Positions 26,091 through 34,883 of a stretch of DNA of 64,000 nucleotides are shown here, one piece after another (position 1 is the first letter of the stretch; the number at the start of each line of letters is the position of its first letter). The translations under genes were made by a program, and so were the position numbers. Location: positions 62,001-126,000 of the forward strand of contig NZ_JAIWNB010000012.1 in the NCBI RefSeq assembly GCF_020215705.1, in the 5' to 3' direction. This stretch comes from Nonomuraea aurantiaca. Its GTDB lineage: Bacteria > Actinomycetota > Actinomycetes > Streptosporangiales > Streptosporangiaceae. The notes beneath the pieces are model-generated. The model was given only the letters and a program-made list of their open reading frames with translations. It was not told the DNA's origin and made no database searches.

Positions 26091-27532
26091 GCGGGGGCGC
26101 CGAGGTAGACGGTCACGGTCTGGGTGAAGAACTCGCGGGCCGCGCGCCCCTGCTCCCGGGGCCCGAAGCCGCTGAGCTTGCGCCCGCCGAACGGCACCCA
26201 GGGGAAGGTGCCCGCCGACTCGGAGTTGATGTGCAGCACGCCGACCTCGAGGTGGTCGACGGCCTGAAGGGCGGCGCCGAGGTCCCTGGTGAAGATCGCC
26301 GCCGACAGGCCGTGCTCGCTCCGGTTGGCCAGCCGCAGCGCCTCCTCGGGACCCGAGGCCCGCACCGCGCCCACGACCGGCCCGAACAGTTCCCTGCTCC
26401 ACACGTCCACGTCCGTGCCCGGCAGCGCGAGCACGGTCGGGGGCGTGAACCAGCCGGCCGCGAGGTCGCCGTCGGTGTACGGCCGGGCGCCGGCCAGCAC
26501 GGTGGCCCCCTGCCCGAGCGCGTCGCGTACACCCGCCGCCACCCGGTCCCTGGCCGCTGCGCTGACCAGCGGGCCCATGTCCACCCCGGCGCCGAGCGGG
26601 TCGCCGACGACCAGTTCGTCCGCCTTGGCGGCCACCTTGCGCAGCAGCTCGTCGGCGACGGACTCCTCGACCACCAGCCGGGAGGTCGCCGTGCACTTTT
26701 GCCCGGTGGACCGGAACGCGCCCATGCACACCTGCTCGGCGGCGTGGTCGAGGTCGGCGTCGGCCAGGACGACGGCGGCGTTCTTGCCGCCCATCTCGGT
26801 CTGCACCGGTTTGGCCAGCTCGCCGCAGCGCGCGATGACGGCCCGGCCCACCTCGGTGGAGCCGGTGAAGGAGACCACGTCCACGCCGGGGTGGCCGATG
26901 ACGGCCGCGCCCGCCTCCGCCTCGCCGTACACGAGGTTGAGGACGCCGACGGGCAGGCCCGCCTCGACCAGCGCGCCGGCCAGGCGGGCGGCGAGCAGCG
27001 GGACGAGCGAGGACGGCTTCCAGACGACCGTGTTGCCGTAGGTGAGCGCGGGCGCCAGCTTCCAGGCGGGGATCGCGATCGGGAAGTTGAACGGGGTGAT
27101 CACGCCGGCGACGCCGACCGGTTTGCGCATGACGAGGAGGTTCTCGCCGCGGCGCGGGGAGGCGTAGATCTCGCCGCTCTCCCTGTCGGCCTCGGCGGCG
27201 TAGTAACGCAGGATCCTGGCCGCGCCGCGTACCTCCGCCACGCCCTCGGGCAGGGTCTTGCCCTCCTCGCGGCTCAGCTCCCGCCCCCACTCCTCGGCGG
27301 ACTCCTCGATCAGGGCGGCGGCCGCGGTGAGGACGGCCGCGCGTTCGTGGTGCGGGGTGGCCCGCCAGCCGGGCGCGGCGTCGCGGGCCGCGCGGATCGC
27401 CTGCTCCACCTGCTCGGGCCCGGCGGCCCGGCCGCGGGCGACGATCTCGTCCGGGCGGGCGGGGTTGGTGTCGGCGAACTCCGCGCCGGATCCCTCGATC
27501 CAGCGGCCGTCTACGAGGTTCAGGATGTCCAT
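26087..27532 (-). CDS. NAD(P)-dependent aldehyde dehydrogenase, semialdehyde type
   Basis: Oxidises an aldehyde to an acid (481 aa). Catalytic Cys280 in STGQKCTATSR and Glu246 in QTEMGGKN are present, with the Rossmann motif FTGSTEVG and the oxyanion-context Asn149 in TPFNFP. The overall sequence resembles succinate- or glutarate-semialdehyde and alpha-ketoglutarate-semialdehyde dehydrogenases. The ATG 27532 is preferred over a TTG two codons upstream. It could take the aldehyde made by the copper amine oxidase at 36516 to the acid that the CoA-transferase uses. Confidence 0.92.
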   Translation of the reverse strand: MDILNLVDGRWIEGSGAEFADTNPARPDEIVARGRAAGPEQVEQAIRAARDAAPGWRATPHHERAAVLTAAAALIEESAEEWGRELSREEGKTLPEGVAEVRGAARILRYYAAEADRESGEIYASPRRGENLLVMRKPVGVAGVITPFNFPIAIPAWKLAPALTYGNTVVWKPSSLVPLLAARLAGALVEAGLPVGVLNLVYGEAEAGAAVIGHPGVDVVSFTGSTEVGRAVIARCGELAKPVQTEMGGKNAAVVLADADLDHAAEQVCMGAFRSTGQKCTATSRLVVEESVADELLRKVAAKADELVVGDPLGAGVDMGPLVSAAARDRVAAGVRDALGQGATVLAGARPYTDGDLAAGWFTPPTVLALPGTDVDVWSRELFGPVVGAVRASGPEEALRLANRSEHGLSAAIFTRDLGAALQAVDHLEVGVLHINSESAGTFPWVPFGGRKLSGFGPREQGRAAREFFTQTVTVYLGAPA

Positions 27533-27555
27533 GGTCAACGCACCCTAACTGTGTC

Positions 27556-27587
27556 ATATTGGATAATCAATATTGGATCCAAAATAT
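27556..27587. promoter_or_regulatory. Operator/promoter between aldehyde dehydrogenase and glutaryl-CoA dehydrogenase genes
   Basis: The 66-bp divergent gap is strongly AT-rich. It contains ATATTGGAT twice (27556-27564 and 27570-27578, 14 bp apart) and the perfect palindrome TTGGATCCAA (27573-27582). A GntR site here could switch both directions at once. Confidence 0.6.
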
Positions 27588-27598
27588 GGAGCTGGGAC

Positions 27599-28759
27599 AT
27601 GCATCCTTCCGCCCTCTTCGCCATCGACGGCCTGCTCACCGACGAGGAGCGCGACATCCGCCAGACCGTCCGGCAGGTGTGCGACCGAGAGATCCGGCCG
27701 TACGTCGCCGACTGGTTCGAGGCGGGCGCGCTGCCCGCCCGCGAGCTGGCCCGCTCGCTCGGCTCCGTCGGCGTCCTCGGCATGCACCTGGACGGGTACG
27801 GCTGCGCGGGCCTCGGCGCCGTCGCCTACGGCCTGGCCTGCCTGGAGCTGGAGGCGGCCGACTCCGGGCTGCGCAGCCTGGTGTCGGTGCAGGGCTCGCT
27901 GGCCATGTACGCGATCTGGAAGTACGGCAGCGAGGAGCAGAAGCGGGAGTGGCTGCCCGCGATGGCGGCCGGGGAGCGCATCGGCTGCTTCGGCCTCACC
28001 GAGCCCGACTTCGGCTCCGACCCGGCGGGCATGCGGACCACGGCCAAGCGGGACGGCTCCGACTGGGTGCTGAACGGCACCAAGATGTGGATCACCAACG
28101 GCTCGGTGTCCGACGTGGCCGTGGTCTGGGCGCGGGCCGAGGAGGGCATCCGCGGCTTCCTGGTGCCCGCGGGCACGCCGGGCTTCGCCGTACACGATCT
28201 CAAGCGGAAGGTCTCCCTGCGCGCGAGCGTGACGAGCGAGCTGGTGCTGGACGGCGTACGGCTTCCGGAAGAGGCGATGCTGCCCGGCGCCCGCGGCCTG
28301 TCCGGGCCCCTCGGCTGCCTGAACGAGGCCCGGTTCGGCATCGTGTTCGGCGCGATGGGCGCGGCGCTCGACTGCCTGGAGACCGCGCTCGCCTACGCGG
28401 CCGAGCGGGAGATCTTCGCCCGGCCGCTCGCCTCCTTCCAGCTCACCCAGGAGAAGCTCGCCGACATGGCGCTGGAGCTGGGCAAGGGCCTGCTGCTGGC
28501 GGTGCATCTCGGGCGGCTGAAGGAGCGCGGCGAGCTCACCCCCGAGCAGGTGAGCGCCGGCAAGCTGAACAACGTGCGCGAGGCCCTCGACATCGCCCGG
28601 ACGTGCCGCACCCTGCTCGGCGCGAGCGGCATCACGCTGGAGTACCCGGTGATCAGGCACGCGGTCAACCTGGAGTCCGTGCTGACCTACGAGGGCACCT
28701 CGGAGATCCACACGCTGGTCCTGGGCAAGGCGCTCACCGGCGTGCCCGCCTTCCACTGA
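27599..28759 (+). CDS. gcdH: Glutaryl-CoA dehydrogenase
   Basis: FAD enzyme (386 aa) that oxidises and decarboxylates glutaryl-CoA to crotonyl-CoA. The match to known glutaryl-CoA dehydrogenases is close along the whole length: SGLRSLVSVQGSL with Arg92 where the family binds the substrate's free carboxylate, GCFGLTEPDFGSDP, VSLRAS, GCLNEARFGI, VIRHAVNLES, and the catalytic base Glu365 in TYEGTSEIH. GGAG precedes the ATG by 7 bp. It is divergent from the dehydrogenase/CoA-transferase/GntR operon and converges with the C45 gene, 5 bp apart. Confidence 0.93.
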   Translation: MHPSALFAIDGLLTDEERDIRQTVRQVCDREIRPYVADWFEAGALPARELARSLGSVGVLGMHLDGYGCAGLGAVAYGLACLELEAADSGLRSLVSVQGSLAMYAIWKYGSEEQKREWLPAMAAGERIGCFGLTEPDFGSDPAGMRTTAKRDGSDWVLNGTKMWITNGSVSDVAVVWARAEEGIRGFLVPAGTPGFAVHDLKRKVSLRASVTSELVLDGVRLPEEAMLPGARGLSGPLGCLNEARFGIVFGAMGAALDCLETALAYAAEREIFARPLASFQLTQEKLADMALELGKGLLLAVHLGRLKERGELTPEQVSAGKLNNVREALDIARTCRTLLGASGITLEYPVIRHAVNLESVLTYEGTSEIHTLVLGKALTGVPAFH

Positions 28760-28764
28760 CTGAC

Positions 28765-29847
28765 TCAGAAGCTCTGCCAGGTCGAGCCGGTGACCTGGCA
28801 GAGCCTGCCCTTGTGCACCCGCATCTCGGCCGCGGCCACGTCCAGGCTGATCACCGCGAGCGTCTCCCAGCGCTGGTCGAGCGGGAGCTCCGGATCGGCG
28901 TGCGCGCACACGGGCGCCACCGGCGCGTGGCAGGTCATCGCCCGCGCCCTGGCCGTGGCGTCCGGGTCGCCCAGCTCGCCGGTCCGCTCCTCCAGGTGTT
29001 CGAGCCTGGCGTACGTGGCCGGCCGCTCGGTGCCCAGCCGCTCCCCCGCGCTCAGCGCGCCGTCCAGGAAGTGGTTGGCGTGCAGCAGTACGCCGGCGGC
29101 GTCCGCCTCGACGACCGCGACGCCGGCCGGGCAGATCTCCAGCGACCTGGCCCCTTCCATGGTCACCACGGTGATGACCGTGGACGCGGACGTCTTCGCC
29201 GACCTGGCGATCTCGGTGGCCTGCTCGAGGGTGGCGGCCTCGTCCAGGATCCGGCGCGCGACCACGTGCACGGGCACGCCGACGCTGGCGTGGTCCGACT
29301 CGTGGCGCAGGATGTTGAAGTGCGCGCCCAGGCCCGCGCTGTTCACGCCGATCTTGGCCAGCACCCCGAACTCGGTGAAGGTGCGTACCTGGTGCCCTTC
29401 GCGCGGCTCGTACGCCCACAGCACCGGCGCGTCGCGCAGGTGGTCGTGCCAGTCCCAGGTCTGCGTCGTGCGCGGGGGCAGCCCGCCGCCGAGCACGACG
29501 GCGGTGGAGCACTCACCCTCGCCGCCGTGCCGCAGCGCGGCCAGGATCTCGGTCCGCGCGTTGACGACCGCGACCTGCCAGGTCTCCAGGCCGCAGCCCG
29601 CCGCGATGCCGCCGATCTCCTCGGCCAGCTCCGGCGCCCACGCGGCCGTGCTGTCGAGCGCCCGCTCGCCCAGCTCCCTGACCCGCCCGTGGCTCGCGCC
29701 GCTCACCTCGAACAGCCGCAGATATCCGTCCAGATTGGCGTGTACGGCCTCGCGCCAGCGGGCGCCGAACTGCCTGCCGCGTCCCGCCGCGTCGAGGCAG
29801 GTGGAGGTGTAGGAGGGAAACGAGGTGTTGGAAGGAAACGTCGTCAT
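28765..29847 (-). CDS. C45-family N-terminal-nucleophile acyltransferase/amidohydrolase
   Basis: Protein of 360 aa related to acyl-CoA:6-aminopenicillanate acyltransferases and bacterial C45 hydrolases. The expected autoprocessing site with nucleophile Cys113 is seen in GGEGECSTAVV, and WDWHDHLRDAP and GVNSAGLGAHFN follow as in the family. The precursor should split itself into two chains. It is the last gene of the amine oxidase/transporter operon, overlapping the PaiB-like gene by ATGA. Its role could be hydrolysis or acyl transfer of an amide delivered by the transporter; penicillin synthesis is not implied. Confidence 0.85.
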   Translation of the reverse strand: MTTFPSNTSFPSYTSTCLDAAGRGRQFGARWREAVHANLDGYLRLFEVSGASHGRVRELGERALDSTAAWAPELAEEIGGIAAGCGLETWQVAVVNARTEILAALRHGGEGECSTAVVLGGGLPPRTTQTWDWHDHLRDAPVLWAYEPREGHQVRTFTEFGVLAKIGVNSAGLGAHFNILRHESDHASVGVPVHVVARRILDEAATLEQATEIARSAKTSASTVITVVTMEGARSLEICPAGVAVVEADAAGVLLHANHFLDGALSAGERLGTERPATYARLEHLEERTGELGDPDATARARAMTCHAPVAPVCAHADPELPLDQRWETLAVISLDVAAAEMRVHKGRLCQVTGSTWQSF

Positions 29848-30455
29848 CTGGGGGCTACCTCGTCCATCAGTGCCGCGACGGCGGGGTCCGCGTCGCGGTG
29901 GACCCGGTGTCGCTGCTCGTCGTCCTTGTCCTGGCTCAGCTTGAACACGCTCTGCTCGGCCGTGACCCGCACCCGGAAGGCCGCCACGCCGGACACGATC
30001 CTGGCGAAGACCTCCTCGGAGGCCGCGCTGGGCCGCCAGCCGGGCGTCCGTGACGACTCCACCGCCGCCACCGTGCGCCGTACCACGTCCAGGGGGTGCG
30101 GCTCGATCCGGCCGGTCAGGTGGACCGCCGCGTAGTCCCACGTCGGTACGGCGGGATCGACCGCATAGCTGGTCGGCGAGACGTAGCCGTGCGCGGCGGA
30201 GAAGACCACGAGCACCTCGGGCGCTTCAGCGGAGGGCGGGGCCCAGGCGTGCCACTGCGGGTTGACCCTGGCCATGTGGCCGAGCAGTGTCCCGCCCACG
30301 AACGTGGACTCGCCGCCGCTCTCCACGATGACGGGCACATGCGTGGCCACGGGCGCGCCGCCGGTCGCGGTGATCACGAGCGCGAACGGGTTCGTCCGCA
30401 CCAGCCGGGCCACGTGCGCGTGGTCCGGCGCCGCGAAACGGGGGAAGCTATACAT
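29844..30455 (-). CDS. PaiB-like FMN-binding protein
   Basis: Protein of 203 aa of the PaiB family (FMN-binding split barrel), starting MYSFPRFAAPDHAHVARLVR, with HMARVNPQWHAW and SPTSYAVDPAVPTWDYAAVH in the usual order. Members are called negative regulators, but several are probably flavin or haem enzymes. AGGAGG lies just before the ATG at 30455. It sits between the NylC-like hydrolase (5-bp gap) and the C45 gene, suggesting a metabolic task such as acting on amine intermediates (inference). Confidence 0.85.
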   Translation of the reverse strand: MYSFPRFAAPDHAHVARLVRTNPFALVITATGGAPVATHVPVIVESGGESTFVGGTLLGHMARVNPQWHAWAPPSAEAPEVLVVFSAAHGYVSPTSYAVDPAVPTWDYAAVHLTGRIEPHPLDVVRRTVAAVESSRTPGWRPSAASEEVFARIVSGVAAFRVRVTAEQSVFKLSQDKDDEQRHRVHRDADPAVAALMDEVAPR

Positions 30456-30460
30456 TCCTC

Positions 30461-31429
30461 CTACTCCACGCTGCTCAGGATGGCGTCCCAGGCGACCTCC
30501 GACGCCAGGGCGCCCAGCCCGGCCGGCTTGAGGCCGCCCAGGTCCACCTCGTCGGTGGTCAGCGCGAACAGCACGTCGCCGTCGTTCTGGGTGTGGAACG
30601 GCTGGATGCCCCGGTGCATCGAGCCGTGCACCTGGCGGCTCAGCTGGGTGAGCTCGACGTCGTGCAGCCGTACGTTCGTGATCAGGACCGTCAGCGTGGT
30701 GTTGCCCATGACGGCGGGAGCGTCCGACGCGATCGCGTAGTCCACGCTCGGGTGGCGCCTGGCGTCCTCGCCGGCGTGGTAGTTGCCGCGCAGGATCGTC
30801 CCGTCGCGGCCGACGACCACGCCCACGGAGTTGACCACCGTCGCCACCAGGACCTTGACCGCCCCGAAGGTGCCGAAGGCGGCGCCCTGCCCGGCGAACT
30901 CGGCCCTGGCGAAGTCGACCTTGCCCGCGCTGGCGCTGCGCCCGGCGCCGCACCTGCCCACGGGGAACTCGCCCTCGACGGCGGCGCGCAGCGCGGCGCG
31001 GCCCAGCGGCCCGTCGGGGTGCACGGCGTTGTCCCGCGTGGAGAAGTCGTAGATCACCGCGCCCGAGACGAGCTGCAGCTCGTCCCACTTGGTCTGGTTG
31101 CTCCGGCGGGCCAGCAGTTCCTCGCTCACCCCGGCCACCGCCGACATCCCGTACACCGACCCGCCGGTCAGGCAGATGGCATGGTTGTAGTCGTAGCCGC
31201 CGCTCAGGCCCACCGCGCCGCCGCGGGCGTCCACGGCGGTCCGCGCGCCCGCCGGGACGTGCACGACGGTGCAGCCGGTGGGGCCCTCGCCGTACTCCGC
31301 CGTGCCGACGAACACGCCGGGCAGGTCGAACGCGACCGAGCCGCGCCCCGGGCTGGGCTGCGGGGTCAGCGGGAGGTCGGAGTTACCGGGCACGCCGGCG
31401 GCGAAGGCCGACACGGGAGCGAGGGTCAC
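30461..31429 (-). CDS. P1/S58-family N-terminal-nucleophile hydrolase, NylC-like
   Basis: Self-processing aminopeptidase/amidase of the DmpA-NylC fold (322 aa). The predicted autocleavage is Asn243-Thr244 in MGNTTLTVLITN, giving a beta chain with N-terminal Thr. Asp283 and Asp285 (QNDGDV) lie 39 and 41 residues after that Thr. From memory this is the spacing of Thr267, Asp306 and Asp308 in nylon-oligomer hydrolase NylC, whereas DmpA and BapA use Ser. The family SVYGMSA and VVNSVG motifs are present. The GTG at 31429 overlaps the upstream ATPase stop (GTGA). It is likely an amide hydrolase for imported oligomers or acylated amines. Confidence 0.88.
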   Translation of the reverse strand: MTLAPVSAFAAGVPGNSDLPLTPQPSPGRGSVAFDLPGVFVGTAEYGEGPTGCTVVHVPAGARTAVDARGGAVGLSGGYDYNHAICLTGGSVYGMSAVAGVSEELLARRSNQTKWDELQLVSGAVIYDFSTRDNAVHPDGPLGRAALRAAVEGEFPVGRCGAGRSASAGKVDFARAEFAGQGAAFGTFGAVKVLVATVVNSVGVVVGRDGTILRGNYHAGEDARRHPSVDYAIASDAPAVMGNTTLTVLITNVRLHDVELTQLSRQVHGSMHRGIQPFHTQNDGDVLFALTTDEVDLGGLKPAGLGALASEVAWDAILSSVE

Positions 31430-32163
31430 AGGGACTCCAGGAGTTGTCGCGAGTACGGATGTTCGGGGGCGGAGTAGAAGGTGGCAGCGTCGGCGGTTTC
31501 GACGACCTCGCCGCCGCGCATGACGGCGATCCGGTCGGCCACGTAGCGGACGGCGCCGAGGTCGTGGGAGATGAACAGCGCGGCGAAGCCGTACTCCGCC
31601 TGCAAATCCTTGAGCAGGTTGAGGATCTGCACCTGGACGGAGACGTCCAGGGCGCTGACGGCCTCGTCGAAGACGATGAAGCTCGGCCGGGTGATCAGCG
31701 CGCGGGCGATGGACACCCGCTGCCGCTGGCCGCCGGACAGCTCGTGCGGGTAGCGGCCGGCGAAGCCGGCCTCCAGGCCGACCTGTTCGAGCGCCTCGGG
31801 GACCAGCTCACCGGCGGCCTTCCCGAGTACGGCGAGTGGCTCGCCGACGCTCTGCCCGATGCGCATCCTGGGGTTCAGCGACCAGTGCGGGTGCTGGAGC
31901 ACGGCCTGCATCCGCCCGGCCAGGTCCTTGCGCCGCCGGGGGAAGGGGCGGCCGTCGAACCTGACCGTGCCGGACGTGGGCCGCTGCAAGCCGAGCGCGA
32001 CCCGGCTGGTGGTCGTCTTGCCCGAGCCCGACTCGCCCACCAGGCCCAGCGTCTCGCCCTCGGCGACGGAGAGCGAGACGCCGCGCATGGCGTCCAGCCG
32101 GGTACGGCGCAGCGGCGGGCCCGTGGTGAAGGAGACCGTCACATCGGTGAGATCGAGGATCAT
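31426..32163 (-). CDS. Oligopeptide/dipeptide-type ABC transporter ATP-binding protein (OppF/DppF type)
   Basis: One of the two ATPases (245 aa). Walker A GESGSGKTT, Q-loop VLQHPHWSLNP, signature LSGGQRQRV, Walker B IVFDEAV and H-loop ISHD are all present. There is no C-terminal oligopeptide-transporter cysteine motif, as expected for the shorter F-type subunit. Overlaps the D-type ATPase gene by ATGA. Confidence 0.95.
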   Translation of the reverse strand: MILDLTDVTVSFTTGPPLRRTRLDAMRGVSLSVAEGETLGLVGESGSGKTTTSRVALGLQRPTSGTVRFDGRPFPRRRKDLAGRMQAVLQHPHWSLNPRMRIGQSVGEPLAVLGKAAGELVPEALEQVGLEAGFAGRYPHELSGGQRQRVSIARALITRPSFIVFDEAVSALDVSVQVQILNLLKDLQAEYGFAALFISHDLGAVRYVADRIAVMRGGEVVETADAATFYSAPEHPYSRQLLESL

Positions 32164-33146
32164 GCGATCACCTCCAGCTCGGCGGCCCGGTGGCAGAGCA
32201 CGTCCTTGGCGCCGACGCGGACCGGCTCGGGGCGCTCGGTGGCGCAGCGGTCCTCGGCGAAGGGGCAGCGGGGCGCGAACGCGCAGCCGGGCGAGGGACC
32301 GGTCAGGACCGGCGGGCGGCCCGGCACCGGCTCCAGCCGCACCCCGGGAACGGCCACGGCGGGGGCCGACCTGGCCAGAGCGGCGGTGTAGGGGTGCACG
32401 GGATCGCCGAGCACGTCGGCCGCCGGGCCGCTCTCCACGACGCGCCCGGCGTACATGACCGCCACGCGATCGCACCTGCGGGCGACGGCCGGCAGGTCGT
32501 GGCTGAGCCAGACGATGCTCGTGCCCGCCTGCCGGGCCAGCGCGAACACCACGTTCAGCACCTCTTCGCGCACCTGGCTGTCGAGCGAGGCGGTCGGCTC
32601 GTCGGCGACCAGCAACTCGGGCGAGGCGGCCATGGCCAGCGCGATCGCCACCCGCTGAGCCATGCCGCCGGACAGCTGGTGGGGGTAGGCGGCGGCCACG
32701 CGCGGGTCGTCGAGCTTGACCCGCGCCAGGTGAAACGCCACGTCCGCGCCGCCCCGGCCGCCGTCGCGCCCACCCGGACTCTCGCGACCGTCGCGGCCGT
32801 GTGCGCGTAGGACGAGCCGGAGCTGGGCGCCGACCCGCATGGTCGGGTCGAGCGAGGCGATCGGGTCCTGGAAGACGAAGCCGAGCCGCTGCCGGCGCAG
32901 CCGCCGCAACGCGGCGGGCGGCAGGTCCAGCACCGGCTCGCCGGCCACGCGCACCGTGCCGGCGGCCACCACCGCCTGGCGGGGCAGCAGGCGGCCGATC
33001 GCCGCGCCGAGCGTGGACTTGCCCGACCCGCTCTCGCCCACCACTCCGACGGCCTCGCCCGCCGCCACGCGCAGGTCGGCGCCGTCGAGGGCGCGGGCCG
33101 TCCCGTAGTCGACCTCCAGGCCGTCCACTTCGAGCAGCGCGCTCAT
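32160..33146 (-). CDS. Oligopeptide/dipeptide-type ABC transporter ATP-binding protein (OppD/DppD type)
   Basis: Second ATPase (328 aa). Walker A GESGSGKST, Q-loop VFQDPIASLDP, signature LSGGMAQRV, Walker B LLVADEP and H-loop LSHD. The C-terminal tail has the OppD-type cysteine cluster GCAFAPRCPFAEDRC, which carries an iron-sulphur cluster in some homologues. A Gly/Arg-rich insertion lies near residues 115-130. Overlaps the permease gene by ATGA. Confidence 0.95.
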   Translation of the reverse strand: MSALLEVDGLEVDYGTARALDGADLRVAAGEAVGVVGESGSGKSTLGAAIGRLLPRQAVVAAGTVRVAGEPVLDLPPAALRRLRRQRLGFVFQDPIASLDPTMRVGAQLRLVLRAHGRDGRESPGGRDGGRGGADVAFHLARVKLDDPRVAAAYPHQLSGGMAQRVAIALAMAASPELLVADEPTASLDSQVREEVLNVVFALARQAGTSIVWLSHDLPAVARRCDRVAVMYAGRVVESGPAADVLGDPVHPYTAALARSAPAVAVPGVRLEPVPGRPPVLTGPSPGCAFAPRCPFAEDRCATERPEPVRVGAKDVLCHRAAELEVIA

Positions 33147-33988
33147 ATCAGTGACCTCGTCTCCCTCGGTTCGAACCGGTCGCGCAGCCCGTCGCCCAGC
33201 ACGTTGATGGACAGGATGGCGAGCACCAGCACGACGCCGGGTCCGATGATCAGCCAGGGGGCGGCCATCATGTAGGTGCCGCCCTGGCGGATCAGCACCC
33301 CGAGCGACGCCTGCGGCGGTTGCACGCCGAAGCCGAGGAAGCTCAGGCCGCCCTCGACCGAGATGCCGACCGACAGCGCGTAGGTGCCCTGGACCGCGAT
33401 GGTGCCGGCCACGTTCGGGAGTACGTGGCGGCCGAGGATGCGGGGCAGTCCCGCGCCGCTGATGGCCGCCGCGGTCACGTAGTCGCGTTCGGCCACGGCG
33501 ACGGCGGCAGCGCGTACGAGCCGGGTCATCAGCGGGATCGTGACCAGCACGATGCTGGCCACCGCCGCGAGCTGGCCGGGCCCGGCGACAGCCGCCACCA
33601 GGATCGCCAGGACGATGGCCGGGAAGGAGTAGAGCAGCTCCACCACCCGCATGATCAGCTCGTTCAGGTAGCCGCCCCGGTATCCGGCCAGGATGCCGAA
33701 GCCCGCGCTGAGCGCGGCGGTCACCAGGACGGCGGCCGAGGACAGCAGCAGCGTGGTGCCGACACCCTCCATGACGCGCGGCAGCATCGAGCGGCCCAGG
33801 TTGTCGGTGCCCAGCCACCAGCCGGGACCCGGGGGCCGCAGCCGCGGGCCCACGATCGCGTCGGGGTCGCCGCCGGCGTGCACGAGCGAGCCGAGCGCGA
33901 CCAGGACGAGCAGCAGCAGGCAGCCCAGACCGGCCAGCGACAACGGATCGAGCCGCCTGGACCTCTTCACCCGCGCGGTCCTGTTCAC
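33143..33988 (-). CDS. Peptide-type ABC transporter permease (OppC/DppC type)
   Basis: Permease of 281 aa with an N-terminal membrane segment, the LGTDNLGRSML motif typical of DppC proteins, and the ATPase loop YVTAAAISGAGLPRILGRHV. The GTG at 33988 overlaps the preceding permease stop. The in-frame stretch upstream of it is Arg-rich, antisense-like sequence and was left out. Confidence 0.94.
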   Translation of the reverse strand: MNRTARVKRSRRLDPLSLAGLGCLLLLVLVALGSLVHAGGDPDAIVGPRLRPPGPGWWLGTDNLGRSMLPRVMEGVGTTLLLSSAAVLVTAALSAGFGILAGYRGGYLNELIMRVVELLYSFPAIVLAILVAAVAGPGQLAAVASIVLVTIPLMTRLVRAAAVAVAERDYVTAAAISGAGLPRILGRHVLPNVAGTIAVQGTYALSVGISVEGGLSFLGFGVQPPQASLGVLIRQGGTYMMAAPWLIIGPGVVLVLAILSINVLGDGLRDRFEPRETRSLI

Positions 33989-34881
33989 GCGCGCCTCCCG
34001 AGCCTCGGGTCGACCAGGCCGACGAGCAGGTCGATCAGGACGTTCATGACGATGAACACGGTGGCCGCCAGCAGCACGCCCGCCTGCACGACCGCGTAGT
34101 CCCTGCGCCCCACCGCCTGGACGACGTACGAGCCGATGCCCGGCAGGTTGAACAGGTACTCCACGATCAGCGCGCCGCCCAGGAGGTAGGCGGTGAGCGT
34201 CAGCACGGGCCCCGCGGCGTTGCGCAGGATGTGGTGCCGGACGATGAACCACGGCGTCTCGCCCCGGGCGACGGCGGCCGTGACGTGCGGCTCGACCAGC
34301 ACGTTCAGCACGGCGTCGCGGGTGGTCCTGGCCGTCGCCGAGATGGCGAAGATCGACAGCACCGCGGCGGGCAGCAGGTAGCCGCTGGTCTGCAGGCCGT
34401 ACCGGGAGACCACGAACACCACCAGGCTGCCCAGCGCGAACTCGGGGACGCTCACGCCCAGCCCACTCAGCAGCCGTCCCGCCGCGCCGCCGCCTCCGGG
34501 GCGGGCGCGCAGCGCGGTCAGCACGCCGAGCGGCACCCCCGCCAGGACGGCGGCGGCGACGGCGAACAGCGTGAGCCGGCCCGTCACCGGCAGCCGGGCC
34601 CACAGCTCGGCCGCGACCGGCTGCCTGCTGATCATCGAGGTGCCGAAGTCCCCGGTGCCGACCGCGGCCAGCCAGTGCCCGTACTGGGCGAACACCGACT
34701 GGTCGAGCCCGTACCTGGCGGCCAGTTCGGCCTTCTGCGCGGGCGTGGCGAACGGGCCCAGGATCGTCTCGGCGAAGCCGCCCGGCATCAGCCGGAGCGC
34801 CGCGAAGATCAGGACGGAGATGCCGAGGAGGGTGACGGCCGAGCTCAGCGCCCGGCCCGCCCACCACAGCAGGAGCCGCAT
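33985..34881 (-). CDS. Peptide-type ABC transporter permease (OppB/DppB type)
   Basis: First permease (298 aa). The opening MRLLLWWAGRALSSAVTLLG with Pro-Gly in LRLMPGGF, the GLDQSVFAQYGHWL segment, and the loop HVTAAVARGETPWFIVRHHI are DppB hallmarks. Starts 2 bp after the solute-binding gene. Confidence 0.94.
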   Translation of the reverse strand: MRLLLWWAGRALSSAVTLLGISVLIFAALRLMPGGFAETILGPFATPAQKAELAARYGLDQSVFAQYGHWLAAVGTGDFGTSMISRQPVAAELWARLPVTGRLTLFAVAAAVLAGVPLGVLTALRARPGGGGAAGRLLSGLGVSVPEFALGSLVVFVVSRYGLQTSGYLLPAAVLSIFAISATARTTRDAVLNVLVEPHVTAAVARGETPWFIVRHHILRNAAGPVLTLTAYLLGGALIVEYLFNLPGIGSYVVQAVGRRDYAVVQAGVLLAATVFIVMNVLIDLLVGLVDPRLGRRA

Positions 34882-34883
34882 AG

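Noticed and set aside
26231..27598. Upstream extension of the glutaryl-CoA dehydrogenase frame
   Set aside because: Antisense to the aldehyde dehydrogenase; the ATG at 27599 has a ribosome site and the family's normal N-terminus.
28765..29847. Penicillin-type biosynthesis gene
   Set aside because: C45 enzymes are broad amidohydrolases; no isopenicillin synthase or NRPS gene is nearby.
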